The notes under the pieces are model-generated. The model was given only the letters and a program-made list of their open reading frames with translations, searched no databases and was not told the DNA's origin. Below, one piece after another: positions 57,317 to 64,000 of a stretch of DNA of 64,000 bases (its first letter is position 1; each line of letters opens with the position of its first letter). The position numbers and the translations under genes were made by a program. Origin of the DNA: Chloroflexota bacterium (GTDB taxonomy: Bacteria > Chloroflexota > Anaerolineae > UBA1429); NCBI GenBank assembly GCA_019873625.1, contig JAIOAW010000002.1:1-64000 (forward strand), written 5' to 3'.

Positions 57317-58114
57317 ATGGGGGAAAAAGGGGTTCGACTGTCGGTGTTTACCAAGGCGTGGCGCACGGTTCCCCTTGCGGAATTGGCGCGCTTTGTGCGC
57401 ACGTTGGGGTTCGATGGCGTGGAACTGCCCGTGCGGCCGGGGTTCCAGGTGCCGCCGGAACGCGCCCTGACCGATTTGCCCCTCGCGGCGAAGCAGTTCG
57501 CCGAGGAGGGGCTGGCCATCTACAGCATCGCCGCGCCGGTGGAGGAGGCGACCATCGCGGCCTGTGCAGCGGCTGGGGTGCGCATCCTGCGCACCATGGC
57601 CCCAATCCTCGAGGGCGAGACCTATCTTCAGGCCGAGGATCGCCTGCGCCGGATGTATGATGCCACTCTGCCGCTCCTCGAGCGATACGGCGTGACGCTG
57701 GGCATCCAAAACCATTGCGATCGCTTTGTGGCCAACGCCGTAGGCCTGATGCGGCTTATCGGCTCGTACGATCCGCGCTATATCGCCGCCGTATGGGATG
57801 CCGGCCACGAGGCGGTGAACGGCGGCCTGCCGGAATATGCGCTCGATGTGGTCTGGTCTCACCTGTGTATGGTGAACCTCAAAAATGCCTTTTGGCTGCG
57901 CACGAATGGGCCAGAGGCGCCCCAAGCCGAGTGGCGGCACTATTGGACGCTCGGCCGCCACGGCCTGGCGCCGTGGCCGCGCATCATCGCCGACCTCAAG
58001 CGCCGGGGCTATGAGGGGGTCGTGTGCCTGACGGCGGAATACACCGACGAGGCCCGCGTCAACGCCCTCATTGACGAAGATGTGGCCTACGTCAAAGCGC
58101 TCTTTGCGGAGTAG
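57317..58114 (+). CDS. Sugar phosphate isomerase/epimerase-like TIM-barrel protein
   Basis: 265 residues from ATG 57317 with AAAGGAGG upstream; the longer frame starts in the hppA promoter region and is rejected. Xylose-isomerase-like (AP_endonuc_2) blocks: RFVRTLGFDGVELPVRPGFQ, YSIAAPVEEATIAACAAAGV, LGIQNHCDRFVANAVGLMRL, YIAAVWDAGHEAVNGG (metal Asp, His) and MVNLKNAFW. First of four genes with 2-14 bp spacing. Likely an isomerase or epimerase step in carbohydrate breakdown. Confidence 0.82.
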   Translation: MGEKGVRLSVFTKAWRTVPLAELARFVRTLGFDGVELPVRPGFQVPPERALTDLPLAAKQFAEEGLAIYSIAAPVEEATIAACAAAGVRILRTMAPILEGETYLQAEDRLRRMYDATLPLLERYGVTLGIQNHCDRFVANAVGLMRLIGSYDPRYIAAVWDAGHEAVNGGLPEYALDVVWSHLCMVNLKNAFWLRTNGPEAPQAEWRHYWTLGRHGLAPWPRIIADLKRRGYEGVVCLTAEYTDEARVNALIDEDVAYVKALFAE

Positions 58115-58128
58115 AGAAGGAGGGTGCT

Positions 58129-59109
58129 GTGGCTCGCGTAGATCATGAACCCATCCGCGCCGTGGTGATCGGCGCCGGCGCTATGGCCAACCGGGTGCAC
58201 TATCCCTCGCTGGCCTCGTTTGACGATGTGGACATCGTAGCCCTTTGCGACCTTGACCCGCAACGCCTGCAGGCCACGGCCGATCGCTACGGCATTCCTA
58301 GGCGCTATACCGATTACCGCCGTATGATTGAGGAGATGGCCCCCGATGCCGTCTACGCCATCGGCCAGCCGCACATAATGTACGATATCTGGCGGTGGTG
58401 CCTAGAGCAGGGCCTGAACCTCTATATCGAAAAACCCTTTGGCATTACGCTTCATCAGGCCGAATCTTTGGCTTACCTGGCCGAAAAGTATAGGTGCATC
58501 ACCCAGGTGAGTTTTCAGCGGCGGGCCTGCCCTATGGTGGTCAAGTTGAGAGAGGCCTGCTTGGCGCGAGGCCCCATAACGCACGCCGTGTGCCGTTTTT
58601 ACAAGTGTGAGATCCGCCCTTATCTCGAGGCGCGCGACCGCTTGACGGACGACGGCATCCACGCCGTGGATACGCTCCGCTGGATGTGCGGCGGGGAGGT
58701 TACGGCGGTGCACAGCGTCAGCCGCCGCATCTTGACGCCCGACCGCAACTTTTTCGCGGCGCTCCTGGAATTCGATAGCGGCGCCACGGGCCTTCTCATC
58801 ACGAGTTGGACGAGCGGCCGGCGCATTTTCGCCGTAGAGATGCACGCGCCGGGCATCTGCGTTGAGGCCGAGCACGAAGGAAAGGGCTACCTCTATGCCG
58901 ATGGCAACCTCGAACCGCAGGTGTATGACACGCGCGAGGTGGCCGGGAGCGAGGCATTTTATGTGTACGGCGGGTTCGCCGCCAAACATCGCGAATTTTT
59001 GGATGCGCTCAAGGCCGGGCGGTTGCCCTCTTCGCACTTTGGAGATGCCCTCAAGACGATGCAGGTGGTGGAGCGCATCTTGGCGCAGGCCCTGTTGAAA
59101 GGAGATTAG
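58129..59109 (+). CDS. Gfo/Idh/MocA-family oxidoreductase
   Basis: 326 residues from GTG 58129 after AGAAGGAGGG. AVVIGAGAMANRVHYPSLAS is the Rossmann loop, and IGQPHIMYDIWRWCLEQGLN plus LYIEKPFGITLHQAESLAY is the EKP block. The substrate domain follows from about 125 (DDGIHAVDTLRWMCGGE with the family His). It differs from the paralogue at 48105-49274, so the two are not recent duplicates. Confidence 0.9.
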   Translation: MARVDHEPIRAVVIGAGAMANRVHYPSLASFDDVDIVALCDLDPQRLQATADRYGIPRRYTDYRRMIEEMAPDAVYAIGQPHIMYDIWRWCLEQGLNLYIEKPFGITLHQAESLAYLAEKYRCITQVSFQRRACPMVVKLREACLARGPITHAVCRFYKCEIRPYLEARDRLTDDGIHAVDTLRWMCGGEVTAVHSVSRRILTPDRNFFAALLEFDSGATGLLITSWTSGRRIFAVEMHAPGICVEAEHEGKGYLYADGNLEPQVYDTREVAGSEAFYVYGGFAAKHREFLDALKAGRLPSSHFGDALKTMQVVERILAQALLKGD

Positions 59110-59112
59110 GCC

Positions 59113-59883
59113 GTGAGCGGAGATGCCCTTTGTTTGACGCTGCGCACCCAGCGCTTGGAACGCGATGCGCGAGGCCGCAACGTTTGGCGCATCTGCGAGA
59201 GCGAAACGCACCCAAGCGCTGAACGGACGGCGCTCATCCTCTGCGATGTGTGGGATGCCCACTGGAGCCGTGGGGCGAATGAGCGCTTGGCCGAGATGCT
59301 CCCCCGCATGGCGCAGGTGGTGGAGGCGCTGCGCGCCCGGGGCGTGCAGATCATCCATGCCCCCTCGGAGACGATGCCCTTCTATGCGGATTCGCCGGCG
59401 CGCCAGCGCACCGTGCGCCTGGCGGCGGAATGGTTGGCCGCGCATCCCTTGCCGGAACCGCTCCCCCACGAGGAACCACCGCTCCCGGTGGATGCCTCCG
59501 ACGGCGGCTCCGATACGAATGAGCCGACTTGGCACAAGGCGTGGACGCGCCAGCACCCGGCCATCGCCATTGACGAGGCGCGCGATGCCATCTCGGACGA
59601 TGGCCGCGAAATCTATGCCCTTTTGCAAGGGCGCGGCATCGCCCAGGTGTTGATGATGGGAGTCCACACCAATATGTGCATCTTGCGCCGCTCCTTTGGC
59701 ATTATGGCGATGGTGCGTTGGGGCGTGCCCATCGCGCTCGTGCGAGATTTGACGGATGCGATGTATAACCCCGCACGCCCGCCCTATGTGAGCCATGAGG
59801 AGGGCACGCGCCTCGTCATCGAGTACATCGAAAAGTTCTGGTGCCCCACCGTGGCCAGCGACGACCTCCTGCGGAGGGCATAA
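59113..59883 (+). CDS. Isochorismatase-like cysteine hydrolase
   Basis: 256 residues from GTG 59113, three bases after the previous stop. ALILCDVWDAHWSRGANERL supplies the catalytic Asp. VLMMGVHTNMCILRRSFGIM supplies the catalytic Cys with the preceding cis-peptide region. A Lys or equivalent may lie in EPTWHKAWTRQHPAI. An insertion (HPLPEPLPHEEPPLPVDASD) in the middle is longer than usual. It probably hydrolyses an amide or ester side group in the pathway. Confidence 0.8.
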   Translation: MSGDALCLTLRTQRLERDARGRNVWRICESETHPSAERTALILCDVWDAHWSRGANERLAEMLPRMAQVVEALRARGVQIIHAPSETMPFYADSPARQRTVRLAAEWLAAHPLPEPLPHEEPPLPVDASDGGSDTNEPTWHKAWTRQHPAIAIDEARDAISDDGREIYALLQGRGIAQVLMMGVHTNMCILRRSFGIMAMVRWGVPIALVRDLTDAMYNPARPPYVSHEEGTRLVIEYIEKFWCPTVASDDLLRRA

Positions 59884-59887
59884 GGGC

Positions 59888-61297
59888 ATGGCCAAGCCGA
59901 CGGATATCCGCCCTTTGAGCGCGATGGTCTATTTCTTGCCCGTGGAGACGCGCCTGCCCCTCAAATTCGGGCCAGAGACGTTGACTTCGGTAGCCTGCGC
60001 ACGGGTTTGCCTGCGGGTGGTGGACGCACAAGGCCGCACCGCCTGCGGATGGGGAGAGACGCCCTTGAGCGTGCAATGGGTGTGGCCGAGCGCTCTGCCC
60101 TATGCCGAACGCCACGAGGCGCTCAAGGCGTTTTGCCTCAGCCTGTGCCGGGCCTGGGCGACATTCGACGTGTGGGGCCACCCTTTGGAGGTGGGGCACG
60201 CCTTCCAAGAACAGGTGCTCCCCGGCCTTCTGGCGGAGGCCAATCGGCAACGCCAGGGGCGCGAGCCAATGCCCTGGCTAGCGGCGCTCGTGTGCACCTC
60301 TCCCTTTGACCTGGCCTTGCACGATGCCTATGGCATCCTTCACGGAAGGCCGACGTATGCACTCTATGGCCTCGAATGGGTCAACCGCGACTTGGCCGCT
60401 TATCTTACGCCGGCCGAGGGCGCGATGATCACCTTTGCGGGGCGTTCGGTGCGCGATTTTCTGATTTTCCCCCGGCCCAATTGGTTGCCGGCTTGGCACC
60501 TGGTGGGCGGTCTCGACCCCCTCGAAGAGGCCGACCTGATGGGGGATGAGCCGAATGACGGCTACCCCGTGCTCTTGCGGGATTGGATCCGCCGGGACGG
60601 CCTCTTTTGCCTCAAAATCAAGTTGCGCGGCAACGATGCGGCGTGGGATTATGCCCGGCTGGTGCGGGTGGGGCAGATCGCGCTGGAGATGGGGGTGCGC
60701 TACCTATCGGCCGATTTCAACTGCACAGTGACGGATCCAGCCTATGTGAACGACATCCTAGACCGCTTGGCGCGCGAGGCGCCGGCCGTCTATGAGAGGA
60801 TTTTCTACGTCGAACAGCCCTTCCCCTACGATCTCGAGGCCCATCCGCTCGATGTGCACAGCGTCTCAACGCGCAAACCCTTGTTTATGGATGAAAGCGC
60901 ACACGATTGGCGCTTGGTGCGCCTGGGGCGCGAACTGGGCTGGACGGGCGTGGCCCTCAAGACGTGCAAAACGCAGACGGGCGCGCTCCTTGCCCTGGCC
61001 TGGGCCAAGGCCCATGATATGGCCGTTATGGTACAGGATCTCACCAACCCGATGCTCGCGCAGATTCCGCACGTCCTCCTCGCCGCGCACGCGGGCACCA
61101 TTATGGGCGTGGAGACGAATGCGATGCAGTTCTACCCGGAGGCTTCCCAAGCGGAGGAGGCCGTGCATCCCGGCCTGTATCGCCGGCGGCAGGGTGGCAT
61201 AGATTTGCGTTCTCTCGATGGGCCGGGGTTTGGCTACCGGCTGGGGGAGATGCGCCGCCCGCTGCCCGAGCCGGCGTGCGCTTGCGGCGCGTGGTGA
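59888..61297 (+). CDS. Enolase-superfamily (mandelate racemase/muconate lactonizing type) enzyme
   Basis: 469 residues from ATG 59888; an extension upstream overlaps the hydrolase gene. FCLKIKLRGNDAAWDYARLV has the K-x-K acid/base. YLSADFNCTV, FYVEQPFPYD and FMDESAHDW give the three metal-ligand positions, and ALKTCKTQTGALLALAWAK the second base. The protein is longer than usual owing to an expanded N-terminal capping domain. Likely a sugar-acid dehydratase or racemase. Last gene of the four-gene operon. Confidence 0.82.
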   Translation: MAKPTDIRPLSAMVYFLPVETRLPLKFGPETLTSVACARVCLRVVDAQGRTACGWGETPLSVQWVWPSALPYAERHEALKAFCLSLCRAWATFDVWGHPLEVGHAFQEQVLPGLLAEANRQRQGREPMPWLAALVCTSPFDLALHDAYGILHGRPTYALYGLEWVNRDLAAYLTPAEGAMITFAGRSVRDFLIFPRPNWLPAWHLVGGLDPLEEADLMGDEPNDGYPVLLRDWIRRDGLFCLKIKLRGNDAAWDYARLVRVGQIALEMGVRYLSADFNCTVTDPAYVNDILDRLAREAPAVYERIFYVEQPFPYDLEAHPLDVHSVSTRKPLFMDESAHDWRLVRLGRELGWTGVALKTCKTQTGALLALAWAKAHDMAVMVQDLTNPMLAQIPHVLLAAHAGTIMGVETNAMQFYPEASQAEEAVHPGLYRRRQGGIDLRSLDGPGFGYRLGEMRRPLPEPACACGAW

Positions 61298-61316
61298 AGC
61301 CCTCGAACGGGGCGAT

Positions 61317-61346
61317 AAAAAAGGGCGGGGGAGTATTCCCCCGCCC
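61317..61346 (-). terminator. Intrinsic terminator of the 73-residue orphan gene
   Basis: GGGCGGGGGA/TCCCCCGCCC stem with GTAT loop. TTTTTT follows on the minus strand (61317-61322). Confidence 0.85.
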
Positions 61347-61384
61347 GAGCAGGTTTCCTCGCCGTTGAGGAGGGTCTGCGGCCG

Positions 61385-61606
61385 TTATAGGGCGTTAGGC
61401 ACGGTACAGAGGTTCGTCTCATGCAGAGGTTCTAGGGCGCACAGGGCGCTCTTTACGGCCTCTTCGAGGATCCACGTGATCGAAGAAGAGGCGGGTCGTG
61501 CAGGCCGGGCTGCCGCCGCCAGGCGGGAGGCCTCGGCTTCTCGCAAGAGATCGTGATAGCGCTCTAGGGCGTAGGCGATTTCTGGGGGCCAATCGGTGTT
61601 GCGCAT
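61385..61606 (-). CDS. Small hypothetical protein, 73 residues, separately transcribed
   Basis: ATG 61606 after AAGGAGAG. The sequence is helix-rich: RNTDWPPEIAYALERYHDLL, REAEASRLAAAARPARPASS and ITWILEEAVKSALCALEPL. It has no signal peptide or membrane helix and two Cys. It has its own near-consensus promoter and a strong terminator, so it is very likely real. I do not recognise the family. Confidence 0.65.
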   Translation of the reverse strand: MRNTDWPPEIAYALERYHDLLREAEASRLAAAARPARPASSSITWILEEAVKSALCALEPLHETNLCTVPNAL

Positions 61607-61666
61607 CGTATGCTCTCCTTACATTCTAGCCCACAAGGGGTGGAAGCCCTTTTCATCACCACAGCC

Positions 61667-61695
61667 AGTATAGCACATTTCGAGCGATTTGTCAA
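61667..61695 (-). promoter_or_regulatory. Promoter of the 73-residue orphan gene
   Basis: TTGACA (61695-61690) and TATACT (61672-61667), 17-bp spacer, minus strand. The -35 overlaps the last codon and stop of the transporter gene. Confidence 0.8.
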
Positions 61696-62921
61696 GTAGT
61701 TTTATCAAGAATATGAAAAATTCCTCTCGAACTTATGAGGGCGATGGCCAGGGCGACGCCCAGCCACAGGCCAAACATCGCCGGCCACCCCCAACCATCG
61801 AGGAGGTAGCCCGTGAGGGCGCCGCTTACCCCGCCGCCCACGTACGAGGCAAAGTCGAGCGCGCCGGCCGCCGAAGAGACGTTCCCTTGCTGCCCCAGCC
61901 GCAGGGGGAGGGAGGTCATCAGGAGGGCATTCATACCGTGGCTGCCCAAAGCCGAGAGGGCCAGGGCTGCAAGTGCCCCCGCCGGGAAGGCCCCCTTTGC
62001 CAAAAGGAGCGACCCCACCGCGCCCACGGCGACCAAAAGCGCGGCGCCTGCGACGATGGGCGCCTCGCGTTGGTGCGAGGAGCGGTGGAGCGCCAGGCCG
62101 GCGAGGAAGGCGCCTAGCCCGCCGGCGAAGGGGACGACCGCCGCCCACGTCGCTGCCGCGCCCAAGCCTAGCCCCTGCACCTCCAGGAGGTAAGTGGGCG
62201 CCCAAAGGCTAAGCGCATCTTTGATGATGCCCGAAAAGAAGCAGATGATCAGCCCCCAGCGCACTGCGGGTATGCCCAAAGTGCGGAAGGCCTCCTTCGG
62301 GTTCCACGGGCCGGATTCCCGGCTCCGAAGGGTGAGCCGGCCGCGGGGGAAGGCGGGATCATCCTGCGCGTTGAGTACCCAGAGGAGCGTTCCGCCCAAG
62401 AGGAGCGCCCCCGGCACCCAAAAGGCCGCGCGCCATCCCCAAGCGCTCACCAAACGGCCGGCGAGGACCCACGAAACCGCGTGCCCTGCCACGTAACAGG
62501 GGGCAAAGAGCGCGGAGACGAGGCCGCGCTTTTCCGCCGGGAACCAACGGGAGAGCGTCTTGACGAGCGGCCCCCAGCCCATAGATTGCACCCAGCCGTT
62601 CAGCCCCCAGATGAAGGCCATTGCCCCAAGGGCACCCAGAGAGCCGAAGAGGAGATTGAGAAAGGCCGAAAGGAACATCCCCAGCCCGACAAAAGCCCGT
62701 GCCGAGATGCGATCCCCTAGGGACCCGTTCACCAATTGGCCGATGGCGTAACTCCAATACAGGGCGCTGCCGATGAGGCCCACAGTGGCCTTGCTCCAGC
62801 CGAACTGGGCCTGGATGGCCGGCATAGCCACGGCGAGGTTCACGCGCCCCAGGTAAAAGGCAGCATAGGTAACCCAGCACAGGGCAAAAAGGCGCCAACG
62901 GGGTGCGAGGCGTTCGTTCAT
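61692..62921 (-). CDS. MFS transporter, organophosphate:phosphate antiporter (OPA) type
   Basis: 409 residues, about 12 membrane helices. WVTYAAFYLGRVNLAVAMPA, YWSYAIGQLVNGSLGDRISA, GLNGWVQSMGWGPLVKTLSR and WFPAEKRGLVSALFAPC are GlpT/UhpT-like. It would import a phosphorylated or anionic metabolite. Its start overlaps the stop of the PHP gene (TGATG), so import and dephosphorylation could be linked. Confidence 0.85.
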   Translation of the reverse strand: MNERLAPRWRLFALCWVTYAAFYLGRVNLAVAMPAIQAQFGWSKATVGLIGSALYWSYAIGQLVNGSLGDRISARAFVGLGMFLSAFLNLLFGSLGALGAMAFIWGLNGWVQSMGWGPLVKTLSRWFPAEKRGLVSALFAPCYVAGHAVSWVLAGRLVSAWGWRAAFWVPGALLLGGTLLWVLNAQDDPAFPRGRLTLRSRESGPWNPKEAFRTLGIPAVRWGLIICFFSGIIKDALSLWAPTYLLEVQGLGLGAAATWAAVVPFAGGLGAFLAGLALHRSSHQREAPIVAGAALLVAVGAVGSLLLAKGAFPAGALAALALSALGSHGMNALLMTSLPLRLGQQGNVSSAAGALDFASYVGGGVSGALTGYLLDGWGWPAMFGLWLGVALAIALISSRGIFHILDKTT

Positions 62922-63697
62922 CAGGGCCGAGCAGGGCGCAACATCGTGATCCCCTCACGCACGCCACGGATGACGGTGAGGCTCACGAATTCGGGGATGG
63001 CCGCGCGGATCTCCTCGTCGCCATAGTTCATCGCCACCAAGCGCCGAATCTCATCGCACTGGCGTTCCAAAAGCGCGTTTTGGGCCTCAACGCGGGGCGT
63101 ATTCACATAGAGGGAAAAGGCCCCTTCACGGAGGGCTTGGGCTAGTTCCCATTCGGTGTGCACGGGGCGGTGGAGGTCCAGGGCATACATCCCCAAGGAA
63201 TCAATATGGTGCCCATCGGAGGCCGCGGTGACGGGCAAGCCCAACTTGAGTGCAAGGGCGCGCCCCCGCCGCGAGGTATGCTCGTAGATGTTGCTCGACA
63301 TAATCTCAATGCCGTCTACCGGGTGCTCCTCCAGCCAGGAAGGCACGTCGGGGTGGTAGCGATAGGGGTGGGCGAGCACCACGGCGCCCCCGCGCGTATG
63401 CACTTCGCGCACTAGGCGTGCCCCATCGCGGCGCAGGGCGATGAGGGCCTCATCTACGGGGCCGTAGACGAGGAGATCCTCCCCCTCGGCCGTGGTAAAC
63501 TCGGCGCCGCGCAGGAGCACAATCTGCGGGTAACGCGCTTGAAGGCTGGCCAGTTCCTCGGCTGGCCAGAAAACGTTGTGCTCGGTCAAGACGAGGGCCT
63601 CTAACCCCTCGGCGATGGCACGCTCGACCATCTCCTCGGGCGTGGAACGGCCGCACTCGGAATAACGGCTGGTGTGAACGTGGATATCTATGCGCAT
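62921..63697 (-). CDS. PHP-domain phosphoesterase
   Basis: 258 residues from ATG 63697; the longer frame includes promoter DNA. MRIDIHVHTSRYSECGRSTP has the first His pair of the PHP metal site. LEALVLTEHNVFWP, RGAEFTTAEGEDLLVYGP, GGAVVLAHPYRYHPD and AASDGHHIDSLGMYALDL supply the others. Similar to RNase AM/TrpH-like and other phosphatases; substrate unknown. Upstream gene of the transporter. Confidence 0.85.
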   Translation of the reverse strand: MRIDIHVHTSRYSECGRSTPEEMVERAIAEGLEALVLTEHNVFWPAEELASLQARYPQIVLLRGAEFTTAEGEDLLVYGPVDEALIALRRDGARLVREVHTRGGAVVLAHPYRYHPDVPSWLEEHPVDGIEIMSSNIYEHTSRRGRALALKLGLPVTAASDGHHIDSLGMYALDLHRPVHTEWELAQALREGAFSLYVNTPRVEAQNALLERQCDEIRRLVAMNYGDEEIRAAIPEFVSLTVIRGVREGITMLRPARP

Positions 63698-63731
63698 GTG
63701 ATGCCTAGCCTCATCGTAAAATGCACGCCCT

Positions 63732-63737
63732 ATTATA
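63732..63737 (-). promoter_or_regulatory. Possible -10 element of the PHP/transporter operon
   Basis: Exact TATAAT on the minus strand, 35 bp before the PHP start. No good -35 is found. Confidence 0.4.
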
Positions 63738-63821
63738 GGCGGGGCAAACCGTATGGCGAAATGGCAGCCCTTGGGCGAAATAGGCCAAATCGCCGCGAAA
63801 CCTTCTGACAGCCCCTTCAAG

Positions 63822-63850
63822 ATGACAACGCACCGCGAATACGATACAAT
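63822..63850 (+). promoter_or_regulatory. Promoter of the UDP-glucose dehydrogenase-type gene
   Basis: ATGACA (63822-63827) and TACAAT (63845-63850), 17-bp spacer, 37 bp before the ATG. Confidence 0.6.
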
Positions 63851-63887
63851 ACGGCGCGTTGATCACCTTGACGAGGCGAGGGAAGGG

Positions 63888-64000
63888 ATGAGCCGCATTT
63901 GCATCATCGGGGCCGGGTACGTCGGGCTGGTAACGGGCGTTTGCTTTGCCGATTTGGGGCATAATGTCATCTGCCTGGATGTTGACGAGGCCAAGATCGA
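63888..64000 (+). CDS. UDP-glucose/GDP-mannose 6-dehydrogenase family, N-terminus (3' end outside window)
   Basis: Only 37 codons are inside the window, starting ATG 63888. [20 protein letters not shown] is the very characteristic NAD-binding loop of UDP-glucose 6-dehydrogenases, followed by [14 protein letters not shown]. Expected to oxidise UDP-glucose (or a related nucleotide sugar) to the uronate for envelope polysaccharides. The exact substrate cannot be told from this part. Confidence 0.85.
   Translation, partial: MSRICIIGAGYVGLVTGVCFADLGHNVICLDVDEAKI

Noticed and set aside
1-64000. tRNA, rRNA and CRISPR arrays
   Set aside because: No cloverleaf-like segment, rRNA stretch or regularly spaced repeat was seen on reading. 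A tRNAscan or CRISPR finder run would be decisive.

Overview
The window is GC-rich and densely coded. It carries no rRNA, tRNA, CRISPR, transposase or phage capsid genes. Ala/Thr-rich linkers and Pro-Thr-Ser stalks on surface proteins, a soluble-sensor-plus-kinase style, and the gene repertoire suggest a Chloroflexota (Anaerolineae-like) bacterium. That placement is inference, because no marker gene was compared with a database. Many promoters are near-consensus TTGACA/TATAAT with 17-bp spacers. This fits the primary sigma factor (rpoD) encoded here.

Left part (1-10.8 kb, + strand): the tail of a VIT/VWA-type surface protein, an exonuclease III, a secreted SH3 protein and an SDR enzyme. Then comes a compact pyrimidine operon (pyrC, pyrB, a pyrF-pyrE fusion, pyrD class 1B, pyrK) behind a promoter, a short leader ORF and an intrinsic terminator that looks like an attenuator. 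A nickel-pincer-nucleotide cofactor cluster (larE, larB, and only the C-terminal half of larC) follows. Its consensus promoter is overlapped by a perfect 19-bp palindrome.

Centre (10.8-31.5 kb, - strand): one long operon encodes an extracellular contractile injection system (eCIS, Afp/PVC/MAC-like). In transcription order it encodes an AAA+ ATPase, a DUF4157 protein, a TPR protein, a DUF4255 tail terminator, sheath, tube, two small assembly proteins, a second tube protein, a long disordered Pro-rich protein, a LysM hub, a spike, a PAAR tip, a gp25-like protein, baseplate J, and a gpI-like baseplate protein fused to an N-terminal FHA domain. The last gene is a transmembrane Ser/Thr kinase that has its own FHA domain, calcium-binding-type repeats and an apparently circularly permuted PLAT domain outside the membrane. 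Kinase plus FHA-baseplate suggests a phosphothreonine-controlled injection machine, comparable in logic to the T6SS PpkA/Fha pathway but in an eCIS. This is the most interesting part of the window. No tail fibre and no recognisable tape measure are present.

Right-centre (31.5-43.5 kb, - strand): a URO-D-family protein, an Arm/Rmt-type 16S rRNA G1405 methyltransferase homologue overlapping rsmI, the glycine cleavage system (gcvT, gcvH, gcvPA, gcvPB) preceded by two radical-SAM genes resembling the LipS1/LipS2 two-protein lipoyl synthase, rpoD, a zinc-ribbon/TPR tail-anchored protein and a GrpE-like protein.

Right part (43.5-64 kb): a ThuA-like protein, a ResB-like membrane protein, an RspA/ManD enolase-superfamily enzyme, a gluconolactonase-like protein, oxidoreductases, a SNF2 helicase plus SWIM protein pair, a FucI-like isomerase, a membrane pyrophosphatase with the K+-independent signature, a four-gene sugar/sugar-acid catabolic operon, a 73-residue orphan with its own promoter and terminator, an OPA-type transporter with a PHP phosphoesterase, and the start of a UDP-glucose dehydrogenase-type gene running off the edge. 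Four copies of a palindromic REP-like element sit in intergenic gaps.
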